Assembly (NCBI GenBank): GCA_014361095.1
Contig: JACIWF010000023.1
Span: 1 to 13,635, forward strand
Origin: Hadesarchaea archaeon
Lineage (GTDB): Archaea; Hadarchaeota; Hadarchaeia; Hadarchaeales; Hadarchaeaceae
Direction of reading: 5' to 3'
Length of the DNA stretch: 13,635 nt
Each line of letters opens with the position of its first letter. Position 1 is the stretch's first letter. The position numbers and the translations under genes are program-made. Under the pieces are notes generated by a model. The model saw only the letters and a list, made by a program, of their open reading frames with translations, made no database searches and was not told where the DNA came from. This document shows, piece by piece, positions 6,237-13,635 of this stretch.

Positions 6237-7785
6237 ACTTTTTCACCACCGTCTCATGGCTCTGCAGATTTATTATCGGGACAATTCCGGGAGTTGGTCT
6301 AACTCCCAGCTGTCTCATGAAGTTGGTCATGCCCTGAAAAGTACCTGAATTGATAACTGAAACGTCACGGTATCGATCGTAACCAAAAACATGAAGATGA
6401 CCGCTGTGAAAAACATCCGGTACATCGTCTATTACCAGATAGTCATTTTTTTCAGGCGAGATCGCCGTGCGCCCGCCGTAGATTGGGGCCAAATGCCTCT
6501 TTTTCAGGAGCTTTATCATCGGCGGGGTGGATTCCTCGCGATTGAGACCTGGAATGCTTGAAATCACGTCATCAAAACTTCTACCATGGTAAACAAGAAA
6601 TTCCACCCCATGAAGCGAAAGCCGGGCGGGGTTTCCAACCATGATGGAGTTTAAATTGTACAAACCGCTGGCAACATCCTTGTGGATCGCGGGCTGGGGT
6701 TCTGAAGGACGAACAGCATCGTGGTTTCCCGGTGATATGATGATGGTGATGTGGTCCGGTATTTGGGCTAAAAGCTTGGCCGCAAAATCGTACTGTTTGA
6801 AGATATCGTTTATCAAAAGCTCTTCCTCTTGGCGTGGGTAAACCCCTATTCCATCCACAATATCTCCGGCAATCACCAAGTACTTGACCGCTCCGGCAAT
6901 CTCGGCATCAGGTTCATCCGATTCCCCACGTAACCATTTGATAAACTTCAAAAACAATTCCTCGAAAAACTGCGTGCTCCCAACGTGCAAATCCGAGAGT
7001 AGTGCGGCACATAGGGGCTCCTCGGCCCGATGAATTTCGCGCCTTATTGGTATGTCTGGCCAGATGATATCCTTTACGAAAAGTCTCTGCGACCTACTGT
7101 CGGCTTTTAAAGAGGCAACGATGCCAATTACTTCATCGGTGTTCACTTCAACGGCCTTTTTGACCAATTCTTTGTTGCTGTTGAAAACCAGCGCTGAAAC
7201 TGAACCGGTAAGATCCTCAACTTGGAGCACGATATTTCCTGCCGCGGACTCCCTCTTTTCCCTCACCATTCCCACAACTTTCACCAGTTGCTTGTCCAAA
7301 AGGTTTCTCAGGCTACCAATCGGCACGGCATCGTTAAGATCCAACCTCTTCTTTAAGATTGAACCGATGCGCTCGTATCTGTCGCGAAAGAGGGCCACAA
7401 AATCAGAAATTTCACCCTCACTGAAGCTCCGTCCAGTAACATCTTTTATGATCCTTACTTTCGACTCATACTCTGCAGCTAGAGGTTTGAACTTCCTAAA
7501 TGAAAGCTCCGGCTTCCCTTTTTCTTCTATTTTAGTTTTCTCCACAACCTCGGCCTGTGGAGAGATCTGGGGCAAAATATCCCCCGCCCTTTGCGTCTGA
7601 CCCTCAAGAATCTCGGAAATAATCTCCCCGGTTATTAAAATGGGTCTGTTTTCCAGCTCCTTCAAGGCCGAGATCACCTGATCCACAGAAATGCTCGCAT
7701 CTTTGTTTCGCAGCTTTTCCAGTGCTTCCTGAGTTAGCTGCATCTCTGCTTCGATAAACTTGCGCACCAGAGCTCCTTCATCCAT
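6229..7785 (-). CDS. polB: DNA polymerase D small (exonuclease) subunit DP1
   Basis: DP1 carries the 3'-5' proofreading exonuclease of PolD and belongs to the calcineurin-like/Mre11 phosphoesterase fold. It is 518 aa. Residues 1-70 are a helical N-terminal domain, followed by a charged linker. An OB fold spans about 165-240 (VKVVGMVREKRES, QVEDLTGSVSALVF). The phosphoesterase motifs are all intact: Asp265/His267 in SDLHVGS, Asp308 in GDIVD, Asn354/His355 in GNHD, His400 in VYHGRS, and His463/His465 in SGHLH. It should therefore be an active nuclease, unlike the inactivated B subunits of eukaryotic polymerases. ATG 7785 has AGGTGGT five bases upstream, placed at the very end of orc1, with 10 nt between the genes. 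The 3' end overlaps the HAD gene by 8 nt. Confidence 0.97.
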   Translation of the reverse strand: MDEGALVRKFIEAEMQLTQEALEKLRNKDASISVDQVISALKELENRPILITGEIISEILEGQTQRAGDILPQISPQAEVVEKTKIEEKGKPELSFRKFKPLAAEYESKVRIIKDVTGRSFSEGEISDFVALFRDRYERIGSILKKRLDLNDAVPIGSLRNLLDKQLVKVVGMVREKRESAAGNIVLQVEDLTGSVSALVFNSNKELVKKAVEVNTDEVIGIVASLKADSRSQRLFVKDIIWPDIPIRREIHRAEEPLCAALLSDLHVGSTQFFEELFLKFIKWLRGESDEPDAEIAGAVKYLVIAGDIVDGIGVYPRQEEELLINDIFKQYDFAAKLLAQIPDHITIIISPGNHDAVRPSEPQPAIHKDVASGLYNLNSIMVGNPARLSLHGVEFLVYHGRSFDDVISSIPGLNREESTPPMIKLLKKRHLAPIYGGRTAISPEKNDYLVIDDVPDVFHSGHLHVFGYDRYRDVSVINSGTFQGMTNFMRQLGVRPTPGIVPIINLQSHETVVKKFA

Positions 7786-7795
7786 TTAGAACCAC

Positions 7796-9052
7796 CTAGA
7801 CCAGCGTAAGTTGACGCGAAAGCTTCAAAGTATCCAATGACATAAGCTGCTCATCGTGAATGGCTGCCATAGCCTGAATCGGATGGATGTTTAACTTTAT
7901 CTCCTTGGTCCTACCCTGACGACCTTTGCTGACTATCTTGGCGCTTATGATGCCTAACATGTCCAACTCTGAAATTAAATCACCGACCCGGCGCTGAGTC
8001 AGGACATCCATACCAGATTGGGCGCACAGCTCCCGATAAACGCTGTAGACATCGCCGCTGATGATGGCGCGCGGTGTTCTCTCGGAAAGAACAACTATGC
8101 TGTAGAGCACAAGCTTGGACTGGGTTGGTAGTGTCCTTATGACCTCAACCATTTTATCCTGCTCTATCTTCTCATGGGCGCGTCTGACGTACTCCACAGA
8201 TACCGACTCACAGCCCTCTCTCTCCGCCAGTTCACCAGCAACTCTAAGCAGGTCCAAAGCTCTCCGGGCATCGCCGTGCTCCCTAGCTGCATGGGCTGCG
8301 CAGAGGGAGATGACACCCTCTTGAATCACACCTTCAACGAAACTTATTCTGGCCCGCTTCTCCAGTATGTCCTTAAGCTGGACTGCATTATATGGTGGGA
8401 AAACCAATTCCTCCTCGCTGAGGCTGCTCCTAACCCTAGGATCGAGATAGTTCATAAAGTTCAGATCATTTGATATGCCGATGATGGAAACCTTTGAATT
8501 CTTCAAGTCGGCGTTAATTCGCGTCAGGTGGTAAAGGACTTCATCGCCGTTCCGAAACACCAGCTTATCTATCTCGTCAAGAACTATTACTGCCAGCTGT
8601 CTTTCACTATCCATTGCCCTGAAAAAGCACTTGTAAACCTCATCAGTGGGCCAACCTGTCATCGGAACGCTATTAGGTAGCTCATCCGAATTTCCTCTGG
8701 CCTTCTCTAGAAATGTATTTGCCAAAGTGGCCAGAACTCTATACTTTGTGTTCACTTCCTCACAGTTTATGTAGACCACCCTCACTTTGAGAGGCGACCG
8801 ATCGCTGACCTTCTCAAGCTCCCTGGTCACATACTTCACGGACGCGGTTTTTCCCGTCCCAGTCTTACCATAGATAAGTATGTTGGATGGAGTCTCGCCA
8901 CGCAAAGGTGCTGCAAGTATCCGCGCCAGCTGTTGTATCTGACTATCCCTATGTGGCAGCTCCTCCGGGGTGTAAGTCGGCCTCAGATACTCCCTGTTTT
9001 TGAATATCGGCCTTGTCTCCAACAACATACTGAACAGGCCTTCCTTCACCAT
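7796..9052 (-). CDS. orc1: Orc1/Cdc6 replication initiator, AAA+ ATPase
   Basis: It binds origin repeats and helps load MCM. Using the ATG at 9052 the protein has 418 aa. Walker A is GKTGTGKT (62-69), Walker B LDEID (Asp159, Glu160), sensor 1 Asn195 in GISNDL, and sensor 2 Arg in GDARRALDLL (about 262-264). The C-terminal winged helix covers roughly the last 110 residues (RRVGDLISELDMLGII). All ATPase residues are present, so it is not a degenerate paralogue. The start is chosen because GGAGGTG lies 7 nt before ATG 9052. The TTG at 9079 would add nine residues but has no SD. Its first 104 nt overlap the end of the gins23-like gene in another frame. DP1 follows after 10 nt. Confidence 0.96.
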   Translation of the reverse strand: MVKEGLFSMLLETRPIFKNREYLRPTYTPEELPHRDSQIQQLARILAAPLRGETPSNILIYGKTGTGKTASVKYVTRELEKVSDRSPLKVRVVYINCEEVNTKYRVLATLANTFLEKARGNSDELPNSVPMTGWPTDEVYKCFFRAMDSERQLAVIVLDEIDKLVFRNGDEVLYHLTRINADLKNSKVSIIGISNDLNFMNYLDPRVRSSLSEEELVFPPYNAVQLKDILEKRARISFVEGVIQEGVISLCAAHAAREHGDARRALDLLRVAGELAEREGCESVSVEYVRRAHEKIEQDKMVEVIRTLPTQSKLVLYSIVVLSERTPRAIISGDVYSVYRELCAQSGMDVLTQRRVGDLISELDMLGIISAKIVSKGRQGRTKEIKLNIHPIQAMAAIHDEQLMSLDTLKLSRQLTLV

Positions 9053-9539
9053 TTTTACCCACCTCCTCTCTGAACTCAAACAACCTCCTCAGCCTCCTAC
9101 TCCAATCATCGATAAATTTGGAAACTTCATTTACCAGCAAACGCTCCTCTGGAGTCAGCCCGAGGGGAACCTCAGGCGATAGGGCAAGTCTGATCAGCTT
9201 TGGTAACCTGGCATCGAGCAACAGAGAAACCTGTGAAAATATCTCATCAGACTCCATTTTCTTGCCCCCTTGTGACATCAGGGCCGCGTTGCGCGCGATT
9301 GAAATGTAAAAGTTATCTGGAAGCATTATCGGCTCTAAATCACGCTCCTCAGCAAAAACCAGCTTTCTAAGCTCAGTGGGTGATATCGGTTGGAGAAATT
9401 CGACAAAGCCACTATTTCTGAGCGCGTTTGCATCCCAGAACCACAACTCCACTTCATCGCCCACTGCCAGCGGACCAATTTTACGCCCAACCAGTTCCAC
9501 TTCTGGAAAATCTTTAACTGCCCTCACACGCTGTCTCAT
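8949..9539 (-). CDS. GINS complex subunit, Gins23-like, 196 aa as read
   Basis: GINS joins MCM and Cdc45/RecJ-like proteins in the archaeal replicative helicase. The family is weakly conserved; I assign it from domain layout plus place between mcm and orc1. A small beta-rich B domain comes first (about 5-60: VELVGRKIGPLAVGDEVELW, NSGFVEF) and a helical A domain follows (about 65-155: LPDNFYISIARNAALM, LTPEERLLVNEVSKFIDDW). B before A is the Gins23 order, while Gins51 has A first. ATG 9539 shares one base with the MCM stop (TAATG), with GGCGGTGA upstream. The last roughly 35 residues run out of frame into orc1, are Gly/polar-rich and do not look like GINS; the natural end may be near 9046 if the A5 run at 9052-9056 is misread. 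Confidence 0.8.
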   Translation of the reverse strand: MRQRVRAVKDFPEVELVGRKIGPLAVGDEVELWFWDANALRNSGFVEFLQPISPTELRKLVFAEERDLEPIMLPDNFYISIARNAALMSQGGKKMESDEIFSQVSLLLDARLPKLIRLALSPEVPLGLTPEERLLVNEVSKFIDDWSRRLRRLFEFREEVGKNGEGRPVQYVVGDKADIQKQGVSEADLHPGGAAT

Positions 9540-11551
9540 TATTTCACCGCCCGACTGATCATTCCTTGCTTCGGTTCGTAGAGGTGACCTCTCTTCTTTT
9601 CTTCAGAGATGACCCAGTCCACAAAACGTCTGTCAATCTTCTCAGAATCGGCCATCTGGAATATTTGCTCCAAAGGTGCTGCGCCACCATACTTCTCTTC
9701 AAGCTCTTCGATTATCTTCATCAAACGCAAGTGTTTTTCCCGCTGAGATCTTGGAATTCCCGTCATGAACAAATCAACATCGACCTTGCCTTTCTCGATG
9801 TCAAATCCGGCATCCCTCAACGATGTCTTTATAAGAGAAATAGCGCGGTTGGCGTCTTCAACGGTAACCCGATCGCTCAACCTCAACCTGGCATTCGCCT
9901 TAGCGAGGCGGATTATCGATTCAAGCTGTCTAACCGTTATCGGAAGTGGATCACCGGAATCCGCCGCTGATTTTCTCCAGCTCACAAAAAATTCCGCTAT
10001 AGCCTTCTGGGCCTCTTTGTCATCCAATTTGGGGTCTACGTATTTACGGGCATAAATTATTATCTTTCGGAGAAACTCGGGATCAAATGGGGCTTTTAAG
10101 ACCTTTCCTGGAGAAGTGTAGAGCTGCAGAACGTGCTGGGCTATTGACCGGTCATACTCCGTATGAGGCTCATCCCTCAATATAAAGACAAGGTCAAATC
10201 TGGACAGTATAACTGGATCAATTGGAAGCTGTTTTAATGCCGGCTCTTCCTTGCTAAACCTGCCCAGCTTCGGGTTCGCCGCCGCCAAAACTGCGGTGCG
10301 GGTGTTCAAAGTGGCGATTATGCCTGCCTTGGCAACGCTAATGGTCTGCTGCTCCATTGACTCCAAAATGGCGGACCTATCCTCATCCCTCATTTTCTCA
10401 AATTCATCGATGCACGCCATCCCACCGTCCGCAATCACCAGTGCACCTGCCTCCAAAGTCCAACCGCCGCTTATCTCATCGCGAACGGCCGCGGCAGTTA
10501 TTCCAGCACCGGTGCTCTTCATGCCGGAGGTATAGACTCCCCTGGGCGCGACATTAGCTACCCACTTCAGAATCTGGCTTTTTGCCGTGCCGGGATCGCC
10601 CGTCAAGAGTATGTGAGTATCCCCGCGCAACCTCGTCCCATCTGATAAAATAACGGGGTTGCAACCGAACAGTTGTAAAGCGATGGCCTCTTTGATGGCC
10701 TCATGTCCGTGAACTGCGGGCGCAATCGATTGAATTATATTGGTCCTCAACCAGGCGTCCTGTTTAGCCAGTTCCTTTATCTTGGCCTCATCCTCCGGGG
10801 TGAGTTCTGTCTCCTCCACACCTTTTTGCATTATTTCCACATGGCTGATAAACAGTATCTTGCGGAAAGTAGTTCGCCGCTCTTTATACTGTCTTTCTTG
10901 GAAAACCCGCAGCACACCTGTCACCACTACCCGGTTTCCGGGCACCGCTTTGTCAACAAAATCGTCCCTGACAATGCAATCGAGTCTGCGCGGTATCCTG
11001 CCACCACGGAGTCTCTCAGGCGGTTCCTGCAACTGCATGCTCTGCCAATCACGAAAGACTGTATTCTCTATTAACAGGTCAAAGGGACCTTTCTTTCCGC
11101 AATTTGGGTTCTCACAAAACAGCGGTTCTCTAAAGATCTCGCCCAACTGTAACACCCGGTTTTCCTCGCCGCATCTTCGGCACTTGAAAACAGCTTCTTT
11201 AGCCTCCGGCTTGACCTCTCCAGCACGTGTAACCACACCTTCAACCTGAATGAACTTGCTAACGTGCTCGGCGCGGATATTGCGAATTTCAATGGTTTTA
11301 TCGGCACCTTTAACACGAAGCCTGAATCCTGGTATCTTGGTTATGTTTTCCAGTATTTCGTCTGCGACTTCAAAAAACATAACTGGTGCATCTAAGAGGT
11401 TCTCGGCAAGGTCCTTGTCAAAGTTCAGAATTTTTTCGAACTCTACCACTAGTGATTTATTGCCGGCGGCCGTTATCTTCCGCAAAGTTTTTTGAATTTC
11501 TTTGTCGTGCAGAAAGTCCTCAAGTTTCTCCTTTAAACTAGGTTCCAACAT
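9539..11551 (-). CDS. mcm: MCM replicative helicase
   Basis: This is the hexameric AAA+ 3'-5' DNA helicase of the archaeal fork. From ATG 11551 it has 670 aa. Zinc ligands are Cys124, 127, 146 and 151 in the N-terminal domain. Walker A is GDPGTAKS (318-325), Walker B CIDEFEKM (Asp382, Glu383), sensor 1 Asn426 in AAANPK, the arginine finger is Arg451 in LSRFDLVF, and sensor 2 is around Arg541 in TVRQLESII. A winged helix occupies the last 70 residues and ends GHLYEPKQG plus a short tail. No intein interrupts Walker A. GAGGTGATC abuts ATG 11551, which is close but matches the anti-SD fully; GTG at 11566 (675 aa) is the alternative start. It is the first gene of the replication operon, behind a 437-base non-coding region. 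Confidence 0.97.
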   Translation of the reverse strand: MLEPSLKEKLEDFLHDKEIQKTLRKITAAGNKSLVVEFEKILNFDKDLAENLLDAPVMFFEVADEILENITKIPGFRLRVKGADKTIEIRNIRAEHVSKFIQVEGVVTRAGEVKPEAKEAVFKCRRCGEENRVLQLGEIFREPLFCENPNCGKKGPFDLLIENTVFRDWQSMQLQEPPERLRGGRIPRRLDCIVRDDFVDKAVPGNRVVVTGVLRVFQERQYKERRTTFRKILFISHVEIMQKGVEETELTPEDEAKIKELAKQDAWLRTNIIQSIAPAVHGHEAIKEAIALQLFGCNPVILSDGTRLRGDTHILLTGDPGTAKSQILKWVANVAPRGVYTSGMKSTGAGITAAAVRDEISGGWTLEAGALVIADGGMACIDEFEKMRDEDRSAILESMEQQTISVAKAGIIATLNTRTAVLAAANPKLGRFSKEEPALKQLPIDPVILSRFDLVFILRDEPHTEYDRSIAQHVLQLYTSPGKVLKAPFDPEFLRKIIIYARKYVDPKLDDKEAQKAIAEFFVSWRKSAADSGDPLPITVRQLESIIRLAKANARLRLSDRVTVEDANRAISLIKTSLRDAGFDIEKGKVDVDLFMTGIPRSQREKHLRLMKIIEELEEKYGGAAPLEQIFQMADSEKIDRRFVDWVISEEKKRGHLYEPKQGMISRAVK

Positions 11552-11633
11552 GATCACCTCAAGCACAGCGAGAATTTACATAACCAAACGGACATTTAGC
11601 CAATATGGTGAAAATTTTGAACTTTACGCTTAA

Positions 11634-11660
11634 AAACAGTGAAAAAAATATACACCGTTT
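11634..11660 (-). promoter_or_regulatory. inverted repeat around a TATA-like tract upstream of mcm
   Basis: On the minus strand AAACGGTG and CACTGTTT (7 of 8 positions complementary) flank TATATTTTTTT, and TTTTTAAG follows at 11629-11636. TATATT or TTTTTAAG could be the mcm TATA box, giving a leader of roughly 55-70 nt before ATG 11551. The arms would let a dimeric regulator block TATA-binding protein. The assignment rests on symmetry and position only. Confidence 0.35.
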
Positions 11661-11954
11661 ACTAATTTTGGATGCAATATTTTTCACATGAAGAATTAGC
11701 CCAACTTTAGATACATCGGGAATTTTTCCAGCTCGGCTGACGCATGAGAGCACAATAACACCCGATAGAGAGGTAAAAGTGCTTTTTTATGGTAATTATC
11801 AGGGAGGGGTCGCCGAAAGTAATCCAATTTTCATTTTGGAGGATTTTGTAGCCAATTCATAACAAGGCATTTACAGAGTAGATTTCACCAAAACTGCCTT
11901 TTTCTTTTCTCCGCTGGAGTAGAAACACAAGAAAACAGAGGAAAGGTAGGTAGG

Positions 11955-11961
11955 AAAAAAA
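11955..11961 (-). terminator. T7 tract downstream of glyA
   Basis: On the minus strand, 43 nt past the glyA stop, CTTTCCTTTTTTTCC forms a pyrimidine-rich tract with seven T in a row, a likely archaeal T-tract terminator. More T-rich runs follow at about 11901-11908. Confidence 0.5.
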
Positions 11962-12003
11962 GGAAAGAATAATGTCTAAAATTTAAAATCAAAAGCTAAC
12001 AAT

Positions 12004-13302
12004 CTATCTTATCTTTATGTATTCATACGCCTCAGTCGCTGATTCGAAACAATAGTGCACCTTCTGAAACTCTTTTCTAAATTCGGCAACTTCGGCTGCC
12101 ACCTTTTTCGGGTCCTCATTATCGATGACTATTCTCCTGATGAATTCTGCTATTTGTTTCATCTCGCTTTCCTTCATTCCAAGCCTCGTGACCTCAGAGG
12201 TACCCAGCCTGATGCCTCCCGGATTTTTGTAATGCCGTCCTTCTCTCGGATCCCAAGGCAACAAATTTCTGTTCAGAATTATGTTGGCATCCTCAAGCTT
12301 TTTTTCTAATGTGCCCCCATCACCATACTTTGTAACGTCGACGACCACTATATGGGACTCAGTGAACCCTAGTTCCGGACACAAGACCGATAGGCCCTGA
12401 TCGTACATAGCCTTCCCCAAGGCCTTCGCATTTCTCACTATCTGTGCAGTATACTCCTTGCCAAACTCAAGCATCTCGGCCAAAGCGATGGCCAAAGCCG
12501 CCACCGAGTGCAGGTGATGATTGCTGACGATGCCTGGGAACACTGCCTTGTTTATCGACTCCGCCAGCTCTTTAGTGCACAGTATCATACCGTGCTGCGG
12601 GCCGGGAAGCGTTTTGTGCGTGCTGCACGTCATAACCTCGGCGCCCTCACGAAGAGGATCTTGAAATTGACCACCAGCTATCAGACCGGCCACATGCGCC
12701 GCATCATACATGACGTGGGCACCGCAATCCTTAGCAACCTTGCTCAGCTCCTTAACTGGGTGTGGGAAAAGAAAGAGGCTACCGCCGAAAGTAACTAGCT
12801 TCGGTTTCACTTCAGATATCTTCTTTGCCGCAGCATCCACATCGATATTCATTCTCTTCTCGTCAAGCGGGAGGTATTCAATCTCCAGACCATGAACCGC
12901 ACCCGCTGTACCACCAAACTTCTTTTTGGCCATGCTGATGTGCCCACCTGAAGCAACTGAGAGACACATCATTGTGTCGCCGGGATCGGTCAGAGCGGTA
13001 AAGGCCGCAAGATTAGCAGTTAGCCCTGAAACCGGTTGAACATTGGCGTGCTCTGCCTCGAAAAGCTCCCGAGCTAAATCCATAGCAATTATTTCAACCT
13101 GATCAATATAGACACAACCAGCGTAGACTCTCTCCCCGGGCCAGCCTTCAGCGTAACGGTGCTGAAAATCGCAGATCAACGCCTCTCTAACCGCCGGGCT
13201 TGTTACATTTTCGCTTGCTATCAATGGTATGGCTGACCTGAACCACTCATGATGCCTCTGCAAGAGCTCCAAGGTGCGGTCATAAGCTTCCTTAGGTCTC
13301 AT
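12004..13302 (-). CDS. glyA: serine hydroxymethyltransferase
   Basis: This is a PLP enzyme that interconverts serine and glycine while loading a one-carbon unit on tetrahydrofolate or tetrahydromethanopterin; it feeds purine and thymidylate synthesis. It has 432 aa, normal for the family. IPLIASENVTSPAV (about 26-38) is the substrate-binding segment, MYDAAHVAGLI holds Asp200 and His203 that contact PLP, and Lys230 in CSTHKTLPGPQHG is the Schiff-base lysine. The C-terminal GIRLGTSEVTRLGM motif is typical. ATG 13302 has GAGGTGGA a few bases upstream and a TATA-like box at 13335-13343. It appears to be transcribed alone, ending at a T-rich tract before the mcm upstream region. The pterin cofactor used cannot be told from sequence. 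Confidence 0.97.
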   Translation of the reverse strand: MRPKEAYDRTLELLQRHHEWFRSAIPLIASENVTSPAVREALICDFQHRYAEGWPGERVYAGCVYIDQVEIIAMDLARELFEAEHANVQPVSGLTANLAAFTALTDPGDTMMCLSVASGGHISMAKKKFGGTAGAVHGLEIEYLPLDEKRMNIDVDAAAKKISEVKPKLVTFGGSLFLFPHPVKELSKVAKDCGAHVMYDAAHVAGLIAGGQFQDPLREGAEVMTCSTHKTLPGPQHGMILCTKELAESINKAVFPGIVSNHHLHSVAALAIALAEMLEFGKEYTAQIVRNAKALGKAMYDQGLSVLCPELGFTESHIVVVDVTKYGDGGTLEKKLEDANIILNRNLLPWDPREGRHYKNPGGIRLGTSEVTRLGMKESEMKQIAEFIRRIVIDNEDPKKVAAEVAEFRKEFQKVHYCFESATEAYEYIKIR

Positions 13303-13334
13303 TCATCCACCTCAACTGAAATTAAAGTTCCCCA

Positions 13335-13343
13335 CATATATCC
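13335..13343 (-). promoter_or_regulatory. TATA-like box for glyA (GGATATATG)
   Basis: GGATATATG on the minus strand is centred about 37 nt before the glyA ATG, so transcription would start near 13313, just ahead of the GAGGTGGA ribosome binding site. The 76-base gap to the preceding gene holds nothing else I can support. Confidence 0.4.
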
Positions 13344-13378
13344 TTAACTGCATTTTAATAATTTGAGAATGCAAAGAG

Positions 13379-13635
13379 CTAAGGTTTTATAAATCTGCCC
13401 TTGGGCCCGTCTAAGATCTCACCGCGCTCAGCAACGATGTTCCCGCGGACAATGGTATAAACCGGAACGCCCTGAACGCGAAAACCATCAAAAGGTGTTA
13501 TCTTCTGTTTGCTATGAAGTTCTTCCGCCTTTATCGTCTTTTCCATCTTCATATCAACTATGGTGAAATCGGCATCGGAGCCCACCATAATGGCTCCCTT
13601 TCTGGGGTAAAGTCCGAAGATCCTCGCTGGATTTT
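13379..13635 (-). CDS. pyrC: dihydroorotase-like amidohydrolase, C-terminal part (gene runs off the window)
   Basis: Only the last 85 or so residues are present; the frame is open to the window edge, upstream of the internal ATG at 13588. NPARIFGLYPRKGAIMVGSD followed by ADFTIVD is the signature C-terminus of cyclic amidohydrolases, where the strands of the small beta-sandwich domain are completed. It continues with AEELHSKQKITPFDGF, VPVYTIVRGNIV and a Lys/Pro-terminated tail, as in archaeal and Gram-positive dihydroorotases (carbamoyl-aspartate to dihydroorotate, pyrimidine synthesis). Dihydropyrimidinase or allantoinase cannot be ruled out, since the metal-binding residues lie outside the window. 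It is on the same strand as glyA, 76 nt upstream of it. Confidence 0.85.
   Translation of the reverse strand, partial: NPARIFGLYPRKGAIMVGSDADFTIVDMKMEKTIKAEELHSKQKITPFDGFRVQGVPVYTIVRGNIVAERGEILDGPKGRFIKP

Larger units (their letters stand above)
11567..12003. other. non-coding region upstream of mcm; possible regulatory or origin region
   Basis: These 437 bases between glyA and mcm (both minus strand) contain no convincing gene; the longest open frame is a 64-residue one with no recognisable features. It is AT-rich with A- and T-tracts. Visible elements are an inverted repeat over a TATA-like stretch (11634-11660), AATCC/GGATT and TCCAA/TTGGA inverted pairs at 11821-11845, a CTCCGCTGGAG near-palindrome followed by TAGAAAC (11909-11926) that weakly recalls Orc1-binding elements, and a purine-rich plus strand (11916-11970) that includes the glyA terminator. 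Origins often lie beside orc1 or mcm genes, but I do not see a clear repeated origin-recognition box. Confidence 0.4.

Noticed and set aside
9496..9510. TTCCACTTCTGGAAA inverted repeat resembling an Orc1-binding box
   Set aside because: It lies inside the gins23-like coding sequence near its start, is single, and lacks the G-run of origin recognition boxes; chance is the simplest explanation.
11559..11753. 64-residue minus-strand open frame overlapping the mcm start
   Set aside because: It has no SD, no recognisable motif and Phe/Ile/Lys-rich composition as expected from AT-rich non-coding DNA, and it overlaps the mcm 5' end in another frame.
1..13635. CRISPR arrays, insertion sequences, inteins, prophage or defence genes
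   Set aside because: I saw no regularly spaced repeats, transposase or terminal repeats. DP2 and MCM read through their usual intein sites without interruption.

Overview
This window is archaeal. It encodes both subunits of the archaea-specific family D DNA polymerase, an Orc1/Cdc6 initiator, an archaeal MCM, a GINS subunit, a Mut7-C-type RNase and a tRNA with a bulge-helix-bulge intron. Ribosome binding sites are of the GGAGGTG type, TTG starts are used, and AT-rich TATA-like boxes precede gene starts. PolD argues against Crenarchaeota; I cannot place the organism more precisely without database searches, but a euryarchaeal-like or deep, uncultured thermophilic lineage fits.

Left part (1-1783): about 230 bases with at most a tiny basic ORF, then a 122-residue minus-strand protein whose C-terminal half resembles the winged helix at the end of MCM. 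It is divergent from a plus-strand pair, a Mut7-C RNase-domain protein and an AMMECR1-domain protein, separated by only 4 nt. Next comes a minus-strand tRNA-Ser(CGA) gene (1845-1943) with a 14-nt intron at a non-canonical place in the anticodon stem.

Centre (1993-11551, all minus strand): one dense replication operon. In transcription order it is mcm, gins23-like, orc1/cdc6, PolD small subunit (DP1), a HAD-IIA phosphatase, and PolD large subunit (DP2). Neighbouring genes overlap by 1, 104, 8 and 4 nt, or are 10 nt apart in the one non-overlapping case (orc1 to DP1). The products cover origin recognition, helicase, helicase activation and the replicative polymerase with its 3'-5' exonuclease; DP2 ends in a PCNA-interaction motif. 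The phosphatase is the outsider. Upstream of mcm is a 437-base non-coding stretch with an operator-like inverted repeat over a TATA-like element, weak origin-like motifs and the T-rich terminator of glyA.

Right part (12004-13635, minus strand): glyA (serine hydroxymethyltransferase) with its own TATA-like box, and the 3' end of a dihydroorotase-like amidohydrolase gene that runs off the window.

Most interesting: the stand-alone MCM-type winged-helix protein, the tRNA intron, the complete replisome operon with its embedded phosphatase, and the unusually long gins23/orc1 overlap.
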